64,000 nt of DNA from UBA940 sp031547885 (GTDB lineage Bacteria; Bacteroidota; Bacteroidia; Bacteroidales; Rikenellaceae), in NCBI GenBank assembly GCA_031547885.1, contig JAVBRO010000001.1, forward strand, positions 62,001-126,000, given 5' to 3'. Below the pieces are notes generated by a model. It saw only the letters and a list, made by a program, of their open reading frames with translations. It ran no database searches and was not told the DNA's origin. Position numbers and translations under genes: made by a program. Positions 1-11,100 of the stretch are shown piece by piece; position 1 is the stretch's first letter; each line of letters opens with the position of its first letter.

Positions 1-421
1 GAAAACGCGCCTGCGCCTTCATCTGTGATATATCCTCTTTAGTCAACTCCTTGTTGTTATCGATGTTGGCCAACAGGAAGTTGCAGCGCCCTATACCTAT
101 GTAGGCATCGTTCCAGCGACCGTCGAAAATAGCGGTCGAGGATGTCTGGCGGCCTGTGGCTATTTCGTCCCATCCGCCGTTGTTGTGGTAGTTGTATGCG
201 TTGGGTGTGACGCACTCTTCGAATGCCATGGTGCCCCCGCCGTACAGACTGCCGTTGCGCAGCGGAAGGTAGCAGGCCGTCATGCCGCTCCTGGCATTGG
301 CGGCGCTGTACCAGAAAGTCCTTTCGCTGTAGGCGTCCGTGGGCTCGAAATCGAGCGAACAGGATGCGGAAAACGACATTACCGCCGCCGCAATCAGAAT
401 GTTTAATGATATCTTTTTCAT
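1..421 (-). CDS. SusD/RagB-family starch-binding-like lipoprotein, N-terminal part
   Basis: The reading frame starts at the ATG at 421-419 and is open to the left edge, so only about 140 N-terminal residues are visible. It opens with a lipoprotein signal (MKKISLN..., lipobox FSASC), followed by the SusD-like pattern of an aspartate/proline-rich stretch (LDFEPTDAYSERTF) and a tryptophan/asparagine-rich helical region. SusD proteins are surface lipoproteins that cap the SusC channel and bind glycan. It lies 19 bp downstream of the SusC gene on the same strand and is surely its partner. The remaining enzymes of this locus lie outside the window. The family call is firm; the substrate cannot be read. 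Confidence 0.85.
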   Translation of the reverse strand, partial: MKKISLNILIAAAVMSFSASCSLDFEPTDAYSERTFWYSAANARSGMTACYLPLRNGSLYGGGTMAFEECVTPNAYNYHNNGGWDEIATGRQTSSTAIFDGRWNDAYIGIGRCNFLLANIDNNKELTKEDISQMKAQARF

Positions 422-440
422 CTCTTTCGCGTTTTATCGG

Positions 441-3400
441 TTAGAAATCAAGGGCTACACCCACCGTGACTGTCTTCATGTTGGGATACTGGTTCAGGTT
501 GACGGCATTCGTCGCGATCTCGGGGTCCCAGAGTTTGAAGGGCGAGAAAGTGAGCAGGTTCTGTGCGCTGACGAACACCTGCAGCCGTTCGATGCGGGCT
601 TTCTGGATAAGACGCTTCGGGAAGGAGTATGTCAGCTGGATATTCTTCAGACGCAGGTACTTCGTGTTGTGGAGCCACTGGGTGGACTCTATGAAGTTCT
701 CCGAAGCCTGGGTCGCGATGGTGAGAAGCGGAAGCTTGGAGTTCGGGTTGTTCTCCGTCCACGATTCGGTGTTCCAGTCGGCGGTGACACCCGCGCCGTT
801 ATTGAACGGGTAGGCGATGTTGCCCGTGGGATATACATATACGTTGCCGACACCCTGGAACTGTGCATCCAGCGCTATGTCTTTCCATCCCAGATTAATG
901 CCGAACGAATACATCATCTCGGGTATCGTATTGCCGGTGATGATCTTGTCCTCCTCGTTGATGATGTTGTCGTTATTGGTGTTGGCATATTTCACATAAC
1001 CCGGACGCAGATCCTGGCGCGTGCCGTAAACCACCGGCGTGTCGTCTATATCCGCCTGACTCTGGTAGTAGCCTTCGGCCTTGTAGAGGTAGAACGAGTT
1101 GATCGGATAACCCACCTTGGTGATGTTGCGGTAGCCGTTCGCATAGATCTGGTCGACGTTCATCGAGACGACCTTGTTGCGGAAGAAACTCACCGAACCG
1201 TTCACGCCGTAGGTGAAATTCCGTACCCTGTCGCGCCACGAAGCGATCACCTCGAAGCCCTTGTTGGCGACCGTCCCCACGTTGCTGTCGGGCCCGTCCA
1301 GTCCGCCTATATGGGAAGGAATGCTCATCTCCATTATAATGTCGGAAGTGCGCTTGTAGAAGAGGTTGCCTTCGAAAGAGAGCCTGCTGCGCAGAGCCAT
1401 AAGATCGAGGCCCACGTTGTAGGAAACGGTTCTCTCCCAGGTCAGCGTTTCGTCGGTCAGCGCCGTGATGGCGTAGCCGGAAGCCCTCTCGCCGCCGAAC
1501 GAATAATTCTGCCCTATGGCGTCGTAGGTCATTTGATAGGCGTAATTGCCCACCGACTGGCTGCCCAGCGCACCCACCGACGCCCTGATCTTGAGAAGCT
1601 CTATACCGCTGGCGTTGAAGAAATCTTCATTGTCGATCCTCCATCCGATCATGGCCGAAGGGAAGAAGGCCCAGCGGTGGCCCGGGGCAAGGCGAGACGA
1701 ACCGTCGTAACGCATGGTGATCTCGGCGAAATATTTTTCAGCGAACGTGTATGCCGCACGGCCGAAGACCGAGATCTCGCGCGAGAAGGAAGAACCGCCT
1801 GTCGCCTGGGCGTTGGTCTGGTTGGTCAGCGCCCCGAATTCGGTCAGCGTGTTGTCGTTGAAACCGAAATTGTAGGCCTGGAAGTTGCGTGAAACATAAT
1901 CCTTGTATTCGTTGCCCACCATCACATGGATGTCGTGCTTTCCGGCAAAGAGCTTCTCCCATACCAGACGGTGCGAAAACATCAGTTGTTGATATGTCGA
2001 ATCCCACTCCTTGATGCGCGGAACGCTCGTGTTGAACGCCTTTGTTTCGCCCGTCTTCGGGTTTACCGTGAACATCGACGGAATGGCGTCCTTGCTGAAA
2101 TGGTCGTTCTTGCGGATGCTGCCGGTGGCGTAATATTTCAGGCTGTTGGCAATGCTCCAGTCGAACGACACGGTCGCCAGATACTCCTGATAATCCCTGA
2201 ACGTGGAGCCTTGTTCGACTTCCATGCGCGGATTCTCGATGCTGTTGCGGCCCGGCGTAAAGAGCCACGTGGAGCCGTAAAGCCCGTTTTTGTGATAATC
2301 CGAAAAGATCGGCAGGGCTCTCGCTATCACTCCCATGACAGTGGGGCTGCCGTAGCCCACCTCGTTGAGCTTGCGCAGGTTGCCCTGGAACGTACCGCTG
2401 ACGTTGAGCTTTTTGCCCACCCGCGCGTTCAGTTTCAGGTCGAAAGCGTAGCGCTGGGCGTCGTCGTTGGCGATGAATATCCCCGTCTGGTCGGTGTAGC
2501 CCAGCCCCATGGAATAGGTAACCGCATCGCCGCCGCCCGAAAGACGTACGCTGTACTGCTGGATGATCCCGTTCTTGAGGCAGATGTCGTACCAGTCCGA
2601 AGCGGGGTATACCGTCGGATCGACGCTCATCCCGGCCTCGTATTCGGCGATCTGCGCCGGGGTGTAATTCACAGCCTCGGGATTGGTGCCCGAATTGATC
2701 TCGGCCTGGTTGCGCAGTTTCATGTAAAGGATGGGATCGGTGATCACATCCGGAAGTATGGTCGGGGCCTGTATCCCGAACATACCCTTGAATTCTATCC
2801 TGGGTTTGCCTTTGACGCCGCGTTTCGATGTTATCAGTATGACGCCGTTGGTGGAGTCGTTGCCGTAGATCGCCGCCGAAACGTCTTTGAGGATCGATAT
2901 CGACTCTATCGAATTGGGGTCTATCTCGGCCATGTCGTACTTCACTCCGTCGAGCAGTACCAGAGGCGCCTGTGCCGCGCTGTTCAGGGAGTTGATGCCT
3001 TGTATGCGGATGGTTGTCCCTTCGCGGCCCGGCTTGGCGCTTCCCTGGTTCACGAATATGCCCGGCGTGCTGTAGAGAACCTGGGCGGTAGTGGCAATGG
3101 CCTGCTTCTCCTTGTCGGCCATATTTATAGTGGCGACCGAACCTATCAGCGAGACCTTCCTCACCGTCCGGTATCCCACCACGACCACGTCGTCCATCTC
3201 TGTTGCGGTCTCCTGCATCACCACGTTAAGAACCGCGCGGCCGGAAACAGGCTCTGTAACGGTTTCATATCCGAGATATGTGAAACTAAGTTCGGAATCC
3301 GGTTTGACCGTGATGGCAAAATCGCCATTCTCACCGGTAACCACCACGTTGGACGCTCCTTCCATGACCATCACTCCGCCCAGCGGGGATCCGTCTCCGG

Positions 3401-3845
3401 CATTGACCGTTCCCGTCAGCCGGTATTGGTATTGCTGCGGTTGTCCGGCAGCCGGCTGGGCGGCGACCGGCAGTTGCGGCTCGCTTTCGCGTGCAAGGAA
3501 TATCCTGTTGCCGGAAACGATGTATTCTATGCCGGTGCCGGCGAGCAGTTTATCCAGTACGCTGCCGACGCTGCCCCGGATATTTTCCTCTTTCGTCGAC
3601 AACTTGGTTTTGAGCAGATCAACATTGTAGGAAAATTCCATTCCTGTCTGTTTCGTGATCTCGGGCAGCACATCCGCAAGTGTCTGGCCGTTGGCCCTGA
3701 CCGTTACGGATACATTCTGCGCCAGAATGCCGGGCGCAGCCATAAGCAGGAGTGCCGCCAGGAGTGCCAGCCTCCTGAAGGCTAGCTTCAGTGCAGGCAT
3801 ACGATACCCTGTCGCGCTGATGCGCGTTATTGTAAACACATTCAT
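441..3845 (-). CDS. SusC/RagA-family TonB-linked outer-membrane transporter with STN signalling domain
   Basis: A protein of 1134 residues of the type that imports glycan fragments across the outer membrane using TonB energy. In order: signal peptide (about 16-43), STN domain (about 46-118), carboxypeptidase-regulatory-like beta domain (about 141-210), TonB-box-like stretch MDDVVVVGY (217-225), plug, and a beta-barrel ending in aromatic ALDF. The STN domain is what FecA-type transporters use to contact a FecR anti-sigma factor, and a FecR gene lies just upstream. The start may instead be the second Met (at 3800), which gives a more compact signal peptide; long N-terminal extensions are common in this family. 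The ligand is unknown. Confidence 0.93.
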   Translation of the reverse strand: MNVFTITRISATGYRMPALKLAFRRLALLAALLLMAAPGILAQNVSVTVRANGQTLADVLPEITKQTGMEFSYNVDLLKTKLSTKEENIRGSVGSVLDKLLAGTGIEYIVSGNRIFLARESEPQLPVAAQPAAGQPQQYQYRLTGTVNAGDGSPLGGVMVMEGASNVVVTGENGDFAITVKPDSELSFTYLGYETVTEPVSGRAVLNVVMQETATEMDDVVVVGYRTVRKVSLIGSVATINMADKEKQAIATTAQVLYSTPGIFVNQGSAKPGREGTTIRIQGINSLNSAAQAPLVLLDGVKYDMAEIDPNSIESISILKDVSAAIYGNDSTNGVILITSKRGVKGKPRIEFKGMFGIQAPTILPDVITDPILYMKLRNQAEINSGTNPEAVNYTPAQIAEYEAGMSVDPTVYPASDWYDICLKNGIIQQYSVRLSGGGDAVTYSMGLGYTDQTGIFIANDDAQRYAFDLKLNARVGKKLNVSGTFQGNLRKLNEVGYGSPTVMGVIARALPIFSDYHKNGLYGSTWLFTPGRNSIENPRMEVEQGSTFRDYQEYLATVSFDWSIANSLKYYATGSIRKNDHFSKDAIPSMFTVNPKTGETKAFNTSVPRIKEWDSTYQQLMFSHRLVWEKLFAGKHDIHVMVGNEYKDYVSRNFQAYNFGFNDNTLTEFGALTNQTNAQATGGSSFSREISVFGRAAYTFAEKYFAEITMRYDGSSRLAPGHRWAFFPSAMIGWRIDNEDFFNASGIELLKIRASVGALGSQSVGNYAYQMTYDAIGQNYSFGGERASGYAITALTDETLTWERTVSYNVGLDLMALRSRLSFEGNLFYKRTSDIIMEMSIPSHIGGLDGPDSNVGTVANKGFEVIASWRDRVRNFTYGVNGSVSFFRNKVVSMNVDQIYANGYRNITKVGYPINSFYLYKAEGYYQSQADIDDTPVVYGTRQDLRPGYVKYANTNNDNIINEEDKIITGNTIPEMMYSFGINLGWKDIALDAQFQGVGNVYVYPTGNIAYPFNNGAGVTADWNTESWTENNPNSKLPLLTIATQASENFIESTQWLHNTKYLRLKNIQLTYSFPKRLIQKARIERLQVFVSAQNLLTFSPFKLWDPEIATNAVNLNQYPNMKTVTVGVALDF

Positions 3846-3982
3846 AAATGACAGATTATTAGTTAAGTAGCTTAGGTTAAATACATCCCTTCACAGGGAC
3901 TGTACCCTCCGCAGAGGATGCAGGGTCGGTCATTTTCAGGGTTCTTTCATTCAATCCGTTTTTTGTGGTTAACAACGGCGGC

Positions 3983-4966
3983 TTATCTTGAAGTTTTTTT
4001 ACTCTTTATCATCACGTGGTTATCCCCGATGGCATAATCCACCGAAGCTATGTATCCGAGCGTCTCCATCACCTCGCGCAAAGAATCGTCGGCGGCTATC
4101 ACGAGCCTGTAGAGGCTTTTGTCCAGAAGATCGTTGCTGAGTGATACGGATACTCCGAAACGCTCCTCGATAACGCCAACTATCTCGCGCATCGAAACCG
4201 ATTCGTAAACATCCTGGTCGAAGCGCCACGAGGTATAACGGGCCGTATTGGCGGTCTCGACCATAATCTCACCCGACAATGGGTCGTAGCAGGCTATCTG
4301 GCCCGGTTTCATGGCCGTGAGCATATTTCCCTTACGGTCCTGCAGTTCGACGCGCCCCTTCTCCAGAGCCGTCTCAACCCTGTCGCCCGTGCGGACGTTG
4401 AAAGAGGTGCCAAGCACCCTGACATCCAAACCTTCCGCAGAAACGGTGAATGGCCTGAGAGGGTCGGTCACGACCTCGAAATAAGCCTCGCCCCGGAGTT
4501 TCACATGGCGGCTGCGGCTGTTGAAATCGTTGCGAAAGGATATCTCAGAAGAGTTGTTGAGAAACACCTTCGTTCCGTCGGCAAGATGGAACTGTTGGAC
4601 GCGGTCGTCGGCGCCGGTCGCCATGGAATGCCATTTGAAGTGCTGGCGAACTGCAGAAGCACCTATAAGTATCAGAGCGACGGCCAGGACAGCTGCTGCC
4701 GAAGAGGTGAAAGCCAGGAGACGTTTCATGCGCCTGTTCCCGCTGCGCGAACCGACCGCCGCATTGAACGTGCGGACAGCGCCTTCGATCTCGGTCTCCG
4801 CAGAGAATTTCTTCGTGCTGCGGAGAGCCCACAACTCCACCATGCGGTAATAGCCGGCGCGGTTCTCTTCGCTCTCCCCTATCCACTCCCATAGCCTGCG
4901 CGACTCGTCAAGATCGCTTTTGTGTTCCAGATGGCGGATTATTGCGGACAGTTCCAGGTCTTTCAT
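3983..4966 (-). CDS. FecR-family anti-sigma factor
   Basis: A 327-residue inner-membrane protein. A cytoplasmic N-terminal region (1-82) would hold the sigma factor, a single membrane segment lies at about 83-106, and the periplasmic FecR domain follows (residues about 120-215, with AYFEVVTDPLRPFTV and VLGTSFNV typical of the family). The C-terminal part resembles the STN-like domain often fused to FecR in Bacteroidetes. It sits between the ECF sigma gene and the SusC gene, all on the minus strand, so it should relay the SusC occupancy signal to the sigma factor. The 137-bp gaps on either side show no open frame. Confidence 0.92.
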   Translation of the reverse strand: MKDLELSAIIRHLEHKSDLDESRRLWEWIGESEENRAGYYRMVELWALRSTKKFSAETEIEGAVRTFNAAVGSRSGNRRMKRLLAFTSSAAAVLAVALILIGASAVRQHFKWHSMATGADDRVQQFHLADGTKVFLNNSSEISFRNDFNSRSRHVKLRGEAYFEVVTDPLRPFTVSAEGLDVRVLGTSFNVRTGDRVETALEKGRVELQDRKGNMLTAMKPGQIACYDPLSGEIMVETANTARYTSWRFDQDVYESVSMREIVGVIEERFGVSVSLSNDLLDKSLYRLVIAADDSLREVMETLGYIASVDYAIGDNHVMIKSKKTSR

Positions 4967-5103
4967 CTCCGGATTCTCTTTAGAGCTATAACGTATATGG
5001 CTGTGGATTTACTGAGCCGCAAAGCGTTTTTTTTCGCGGCTGGCCGGGAATTTCAGATATGCGGGGTAAGTCCGGCACAGGTTGCGGCGCGCCGCAGCCG
5101 TCG

Positions 5104-5691
5104 TCACAATGCGTCGGCAAGCAGAAACAGGAAAGCCATGATCTCGCCCGGAGATATCTTTCCGCGCAGGAATTTAAGAGAAAGGTAGAGATGGCTTTCG
5201 ACCGTGCGGCGCGGCATTCCGAGCAGCGAAGAGATCTCGGCGTTGCTCAGTTCGTGGAAGAACGAAAGTTTGAAAACCTCCCGCCGCCGCTCGGGAAGTT
5301 CCTCTATCAGCTCATCGACCCTGCGCAGAAGGTCTTTGTCTGAAAGCATCTTTACGATATCATGGGTGCTACCGTTCAGCCAGCTCAGTTTGTCGTCGAG
5401 CAGAATGCCGGCCCCGGCCGCATCACCGGCAAATATTTTGTTGCGTCTCAGATAGTCTACTACACGCGAATGGCACATCCGGAAAAGATAGGAATGAAGT
5501 CCGGGGGTGAAGTCGAACCTTTCGCGGTTTTCCCACAGGTACATGAAAACATCCTGGACGATGTCCCGCGCAGCCTCTTCGTCCACCATAATGCACGTGT
5601 AGCCCATCAGCCTCGGATAATAGAGGCGAATGAGAGTCTCGAATGCATTCCGGTCTCCCTTTTTTAGCGAAATCAGAAGTTTGATGTCCAT
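5104..5691 (-). CDS. ECF sigma-70 factor
   Basis: A 195-residue RNA polymerase sigma factor of the extracytoplasmic-function class. The region 2 signature (ARDIVQDVFMYLWENRERF) covers about residues 40-58, and a region 4 helix-turn-helix with LPERRREVFKLSFF and NAEISSLLGMPRRTVESHL lies near the C-terminus. It is the first gene of the leftward locus and precedes its FecR. The family knowledge is that FecR releases such sigmas when the SusC partner binds substrate, which switches on the transporter operon. A promoter-like sequence lies 55-89 bp upstream. Confidence 0.92.
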   Translation of the reverse strand: MDIKLLISLKKGDRNAFETLIRLYYPRLMGYTCIMVDEEAARDIVQDVFMYLWENRERFDFTPGLHSYLFRMCHSRVVDYLRRNKIFAGDAAGAGILLDDKLSWLNGSTHDIVKMLSDKDLLRRVDELIEELPERRREVFKLSFFHELSNAEISSLLGMPRRTVESHLYLSLKFLRGKISPGEIMAFLFLLADAL

Positions 5692-6150
5692 CGGCAGAGC
5701 GAACCGTCCGTAACAGGCTAAAGTTAAGGATTAGATTTACTATTTCAAAAGTATCAATTTTTTTTCTTTTGCCTGACAAATTTGAAAAGGCTTTCCTGTT
5801 TCCTGCTTAGAACTTGTTTGGTATTGGTTGGCCTTAAACATTATAAGGCTGCATTTTCTTTGACATTACTGCTGAAGCATTTATTAATGCATGATGTATG
5901 GGGTAATGAAATATTTATTCGGTCTTATTTAAAAAGTAACACAAATAGTGAACTTTTGTGTCTCGAATCAAATAAAAAAAGTATTTTAGCCGAAGCCTTT
6001 ATGCCGAAAGATATACGCAAAACACGGCGATATAAGCCTTTCAGCGGCCTGAGAGATAAAAACTACACCTTTCAACCCAATGACTTTTCCTGGCGGGATT
6101 AACGGCGTCTATATTCCGGACACTGTAAAAATCCTGTTTTGTCGGCAAGC
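5692..6150. other. AT-rich divergent intergenic region between two ECF sigma genes
   Basis: About 460 bp, clearly poorer in GC than the flanking genes, between two divergently transcribed sigma/FecR/SusC loci. It holds the leftward promoter described separately. A frame of 106 codons (5782-6102, plus) runs through it but has irregular composition and no recognisable features, so I treat it as non-coding. No clear rightward promoter box was found. Confidence 0.5.
5746..5780 (-). promoter_or_regulatory. Bacteroidetes-type promoter for the leftward sigma gene
   Basis: Read on the minus strand there is a -7 box TACTTTTG (5753-5746) matching TAnnTTTG, and a TTTG element (5780-5777) 23 nt further upstream. 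The spacing is at the long end for this class. It lies 55 bp upstream of the sigma start codon. Predicted from sequence alone. Confidence 0.45.
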
Positions 6151-6708
6151 ATGAAGAAAAAGAATTACAGGGACGAACACTCTTTATGGGACGCTGTCCT
6201 CGCCGGAAACGATGAGGCTTACGCATCCCTCTTCGACCGTTACGCGAGGGTTATGTTCATGTATGGTTCGCAGTTCTGCGGCGACAGGGAGGTAGTTAAG
6301 GAGTGTATTCAGGATGTTTTTGTCAATATCTGGTTCAACCGGAACAGACTCGCACGGACGGACAACGTCAAGTATTATCTTTTCGGAGCGCTCCGCAACA
6401 GCATCATAAACGCACTTAAAAAAGAGAGCAGGCGCAATGCTCTCTACGAGGCGGTATTCAATGCCGAGCCTGTCCGGAAGGAGCACATCGACAGGATGGA
6501 CATAGAAGAGGACGAGAAGATGATGCACGCCAGAATATCAGAGATCATGGATATGCTCAGCCCGCGTCAGAGACAGGTCATATACTACCGCTATATCGAC
6601 AACCTGAGCATAACCGAAATATCCGACCTGCTAAACATGAGCTATCAGGCTGTGCTTAACACAATTCAACGGGCTATAAAGAGGGTCCGGATGAATTCTT
6701 CGAATTAA
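6151..6708 (+). CDS. ECF sigma-70 factor
   Basis: I chose the ATG at 6151 (185 residues). A TTG four codons upstream also opens the frame but is less likely. Region 2 is seen in ECIQDVFVNIWFNR, and region 4 in LSPRQRQVIYYRYIDN followed by the helix-turn-helix SITEISDLLNMSYQAVLNT. It is the ECF class that works with FecR in Bacteroidetes polysaccharide loci. It begins the rightward locus and is followed 63 bp later by a FecR gene. It and the leftward sigma are only distantly alike, so the two loci probably respond to different ligands. Confidence 0.92.
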   Translation: MKKKNYRDEHSLWDAVLAGNDEAYASLFDRYARVMFMYGSQFCGDREVVKECIQDVFVNIWFNRNRLARTDNVKYYLFGALRNSIINALKKESRRNALYEAVFNAEPVRKEHIDRMDIEEDEKMMHARISEIMDMLSPRQRQVIYYRYIDNLSITEISDLLNMSYQAVLNTIQRAIKRVRMNSSN

Positions 6709-6771
6709 TTTCCAAATTAGTGATTATATTTTCGGCCGGGAGTTGTTTTCTATAGGAAAACTAATCCGGAC

Positions 6772-7959
6772 ATGACCGATAAGGCATATATATTATTCTC
6801 GCTCGAAGATTTCCTTACCGACGATTTTTTCATAACGTCCGCAAGGAACCCGTCTCCCGAGAGCATCGCCTTCTGGAATGGTTATATAACTTCGAATCCA
6901 CCGAATATTACCGAATATTACGCTGCGAAGAGATATGTACTCTCTTCAAACGGCATCCAGCCGCTTATCGGCGACGAAGAGATGTCCGAACTGTGGACAC
7001 GTATTTCCGCACAAACAGGCCTGACCCGGCGCACCATCTCAAGGAAACGCAGGATATTGGCTTATTCGTCCGTGGCAGCCGCGGCATGTGCTGCCGCCGT
7101 CGTTTTATTCGTATGGATTTTCCCCGGCAATATGCGGCAGAGCCATATATACGAATATGCATCCATGGATGTCGACATGGACGGCAGTACGGAAACAAGG
7201 CTCGTGCTTTCGGATAAAAACACCGTGCTCCTCACGGAACATAATGCCCAGATAACGTACGACGAGTCGACCATCAAGGCCAGCGAAAAGGAGATCCCGA
7301 AAGAGGAGTCGGCAAGCTACAACCAGCTCATCATCCCGAAGGGCAGAATGTCGAAACTTACCCTGGCCGACGGGACGATAGTATGGGCCAACGCCAATAC
7401 CAGGGTAGTATATCCTGTCGAATTTGCAGACAAAAAAAGGGAGATATACGTCGACGGCGAGGTCTTCCTGGATGTAGCGCACGAAAAGCGCCCGTTTGTC
7501 GTGAAGACGCGGCAGATGGACGTGGAAGTGCTCGGGACACGTTTCAATGTATGCTCATTTGACAATAAGGACCTGCAGCGCGTGGTACTGTTCGAGGGAT
7601 CGGTAAAGGTCTCCTCGGATAATATGAAGAGCAAATCGGTGCTTAAACCGAACCAGATGTACGAAGCCGCCGCCGGCAAATCCAGGATAGAAGAGGTCGA
7701 CGTCCGCCGGTACGCATCCTGGATCAACGGATTGTATTTCTTCGAAAGGGAACCGTTGAACATAGTGGCCGAAAAACTCTCGGAATATTATGCGGTGCAG
7801 ATACTGTGCGGCGAAAAGGCCGGGGCGTTCCTTTGCTCCGGAAAACTAGATCTTAAGGATAACATCCGGGACGTCATACACGGGCTCTGCCGGACAATGT
7901 CCCTGACGTGGGAGCAGGTAGAAGACGACACATATGTGATAACTCTTAAAAACAAGTAA
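6772..7959 (+). CDS. FecR-family anti-sigma factor
   Basis: A 395-residue protein. The cytoplasmic N-terminal part is about 95 residues, one membrane helix lies at about 96-116 (alanine/valine-rich), and the periplasmic FecR domain begins near LIIPKGRMSKLTLADGT and contains GEVFLDVAHEKRPFVV and VLGTRFNV. The C-terminal segment (FFEREPLNIVAEKLSEYY...) is the STN-like domain usual in these proteins. It follows its sigma gene and precedes a SusC that has a matching STN domain, giving a complete sigma/anti-sigma/transducer set. Confidence 0.92.
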   Translation: MTDKAYILFSLEDFLTDDFFITSARNPSPESIAFWNGYITSNPPNITEYYAAKRYVLSSNGIQPLIGDEEMSELWTRISAQTGLTRRTISRKRRILAYSSVAAAACAAAVVLFVWIFPGNMRQSHIYEYASMDVDMDGSTETRLVLSDKNTVLLTEHNAQITYDESTIKASEKEIPKEESASYNQLIIPKGRMSKLTLADGTIVWANANTRVVYPVEFADKKREIYVDGEVFLDVAHEKRPFVVKTRQMDVEVLGTRFNVCSFDNKDLQRVVLFEGSVKVSSDNMKSKSVLKPNQMYEAAAGKSRIEEVDVRRYASWINGLYFFEREPLNIVAEKLSEYYAVQILCGEKAGAFLCSGKLDLKDNIRDVIHGLCRTMSLTWEQVEDDTYVITLKNK

Positions 7960-8017
7960 TTATAACCCTACAACCTAAACTTAGAAGCCTATGGTATAAA
8001 AAGAGAAACGAATAAAA

Positions 8018-8051
8018 AGGCCGGACGATACTGGTACTATCATTCCGGCCT
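8018..8051 (+). promoter_or_regulatory. Hairpin between fecR-like and susC-like genes
   Basis: An 8-bp perfect stem AGGCCGGA/TCCGGCCT with an 18-nt loop sits in the 147-bp gap before the SusC gene. There is no T-run on the downstream side, so it is not a standard terminator. It could be a partial terminator or an RNA-stabilising element that separates regulator from transporter expression. Confidence 0.3.
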
Positions 8052-8106
8052 GCGACTTAATCCGTTAAAATCCGAAAAATATTAACTATTAAATCTATGC
8101 AAAGGT

Positions 8107-11100
8107 ATGAATAATTATTACAGATCATGCCATGAAAACCCGTCAATTCGCCAAAAACTACGCATGGCCCGCCTGACATGTCTTCTGCTTATAGCGGGAA
8201 TATGTTCGGCAAACGCGACAAGCCTGTATTCCCAGAGCTCGCTGTTCACTATCAACATGAAAAATAAAACCGTAAAGGATGTTTTCGATGAGATAGAGAA
8301 ACGAAGCGAATTCATATTCTTCTATTCCGACGACATAGTGGATGTAAACAGGACGGTTTCGGTAAATGTGAAAAACACCACCATTCATTCGATCCTCGAC
8401 GAGGTCTTCCGGAATACCGAAAACGATTACGAGATCAACGACCGGCAGATATTCATAACCCGTGCCGAAACGCCCGCCGCCACACCTGCTCAAAACGTTG
8501 TTAAACAGAATCCTTCACGAAGGGTCACCGGTAAGATAACCGATGCCGCCGGCGCACCGCTCGTAGGGGTCCATGTGATCATAAAGGGAACCACCACCGG
8601 AACCGTATCCAACATAGACGGAACTTACGTCATAGACGCTCCGGCCGGCTCCACCATCGTATACACCCACATGGGGTATCTTCCGCAGGATATATCATCC
8701 GGACAGGGCGACGTCATAAACGTCGTGCTGGAAGAAGACAACCGCGTGCTGGAAGAGGTCGTGGTGGTAGGGTTCGGACAGCAGAAAAAGGAGAGCGTCA
8801 TAGGCGCCATACAATCCTTCAAGACATCCGATATGAAGATGCCTACGGCCAACCTTTCAAACAGTTTCGCCGGACGCATCGCAGGGGTGATCGCCGTACA
8901 GCAATCCGGCGAACCGGGCGCCGACGGCGCCAATTTCTGGATCCGCGGCGTGAGTACATTCGCCGAGGCGGCACAAAACCCGCTCATACTTATCGACGGG
9001 GTGGAAAGCTCCTCATACGACCTCAACGCCCTGGCACCTGAAGTCATAGATAATTTTTCAGTCCTCAAGGATGCCACGGCGACCGCACTTTACGGTTCAC
9101 GCGGCGCCAACGGCGTCATGATAATCACGACAAAAACGGGCGCCGTCGGGAAACCAAGGATAAACCTCAGGCTCGAAGGACGCCTATCGACCCCGACGCA
9201 GATACCCGAACTTGCCGACGGCGTGCAGTACATGAATATGTTCAACGAAGCGATCCTGACCCGCAATCCGGCGGGAGTTCCCAAATTCACCCCGGAACAG
9301 ATACAGGGGACCGTCGACGGACTCGATCCGTATGTCTTCCCCAATGTCAACTGGTACGATGCGCTTTTTAAGAACGCCACCTTTACCGAAGCCGTAAACC
9401 TCAACGTATCGGGCGGTATATCGGACAGGGTGAACTATTTTATGAGCGCCTCGGTTACCAATGAGTCGGGTCTGCTGAAACAGGCTAAGGAAAATCCGTT
9501 CAACAACAACATCCATAACGTCAGGTACTCTTTCCAGGCCAACGTCAGCAGCCAGTTGACAAAGACTACCAAGATCGGCGTCAAGCTTAACATTCAGGTG
9601 CAGGACTATACCGGACCGATTAATGATGTCAACTACCTGTTCGGAAGGGTGTTGAGGGCTTCCCCCTCACAGTTCCCCGTGCAGTTTCCCAAAACCGAGA
9701 ATATGAGCTACATACCTTTCGGCAACAAGTCCGGAGGTCCGCAGAGTAACCGTTTCGCCAATCCGTATGCCGAACTCGCGCAAGGGGTGAACTCAATATA
9801 CAGAACTACAACCATGGGAACCTTCGATTTCGACCAGAAGCTCGATTTCATTACCAAGGGGCTTTCGCTGACGGGACAGTTCTCCATGAAGGTATATAAC
9901 ACAACTTCCACAGGGAAATATATGGTGCCTTTCTATTTCGAGATCGATCCGAGCACGCTGGAAGAGAAGGACGGCGAATACGTTTACGACCTGCGTTCGG
10001 TGAATACCGACGGGACCAATGCCGCCACGGCAAGAAACTCCAATTCGAGCGACAGGCTGATGAATACGAGCATAATGCTCAACTACCAGAGGACTTTCGG
10101 ACGCCACGACGTGAACGCACAAGCCATCTATCTGCAAAGGGGCTATTATAAGAACAATCCCGCCAGCACGGACTACAACGCCGCGCTCGGGGAACGCAAC
10201 CAGGGTGTAGCCGGACGAGTAACCTATAATTTCGACCGCCGCTACTTCATGGAATTCAACTTCGCATACAACGGCAGCGACAACTTCGTGGAAGGCAGTC
10301 AGTTCGGGTTCTTCCCCTCGATCGCCGTCGGATATATGATCTCGAACGAAAAATTCTTCGAGCCTTTGAAGGATGTCGTAAGCATGCTAAAGATCAGGGG
10401 ATCGTACGGTCTGGTCGGCAACTCGCTGACCGCCCAGCGTTTCCAGGGATACACCCACCTGACGAACGGATATTCTTTCGCTTTCGGCGGCGACTTCAGC
10501 GGTGCGCGTACCGGATCGCTTATCACCCGCTACGGCAACCCGGATGCCACATGGGAGAGATCGTTCAAAAAGAATCTCGGTATCGAACTGGGCTTCATGG
10601 GCGACAGGCTACTTCTTATCGCCGATTTTTTCCGCGAAGACCGCGACCGCATTCTGCTTACCCGCCAGACCGTTCCGGCAAGCGTCGGGATGGGCGCTGC
10701 GACGCCTTATGCCAATATCGGGAAGACAAAGAACCAGGGGGTGGATATGACACTCGAATACAACCATCAGTTCAATCCCGATTTTCTGCTTACGGCCAAG
10801 GGGTCGTTCACATACGCCAAAAACACCCTTATATTCAGGGACGAGCCCGAGTATGAATGGGATTACCAGTATGAGCGCGGAGGTTCCATGAACAGGATAG
10901 GGCCGGCGTATATCTCCCTCGGACTCTTCAAGGACCAGGACGACATCGATAACAGTCCCGACCAGTCGTCGATAATGGCGAATATCAAGCCCGGCGATAT
11001 CAAATACAAGGATATGAACAACGACGGCGTTATCGACAACTATGACAAAACATACATCGGGAATCCTTTCATACCGCAGATCGTTTACGGTTTCGGCGTG

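Noticed and set aside
1926..3785. Plus-strand frame of 619 codons opposite the first SusC gene, and similar long frames at 26786-28537 and 34690-36054
   Set aside because: All are antisense to well-supported genes and show no domains.
5782..6102. Open frame of 106 codons between the divergent sigma genes
   Set aside because: AT-rich, irregular residue composition, no recognisable motif, and it overlaps the leftward sigma promoter region.
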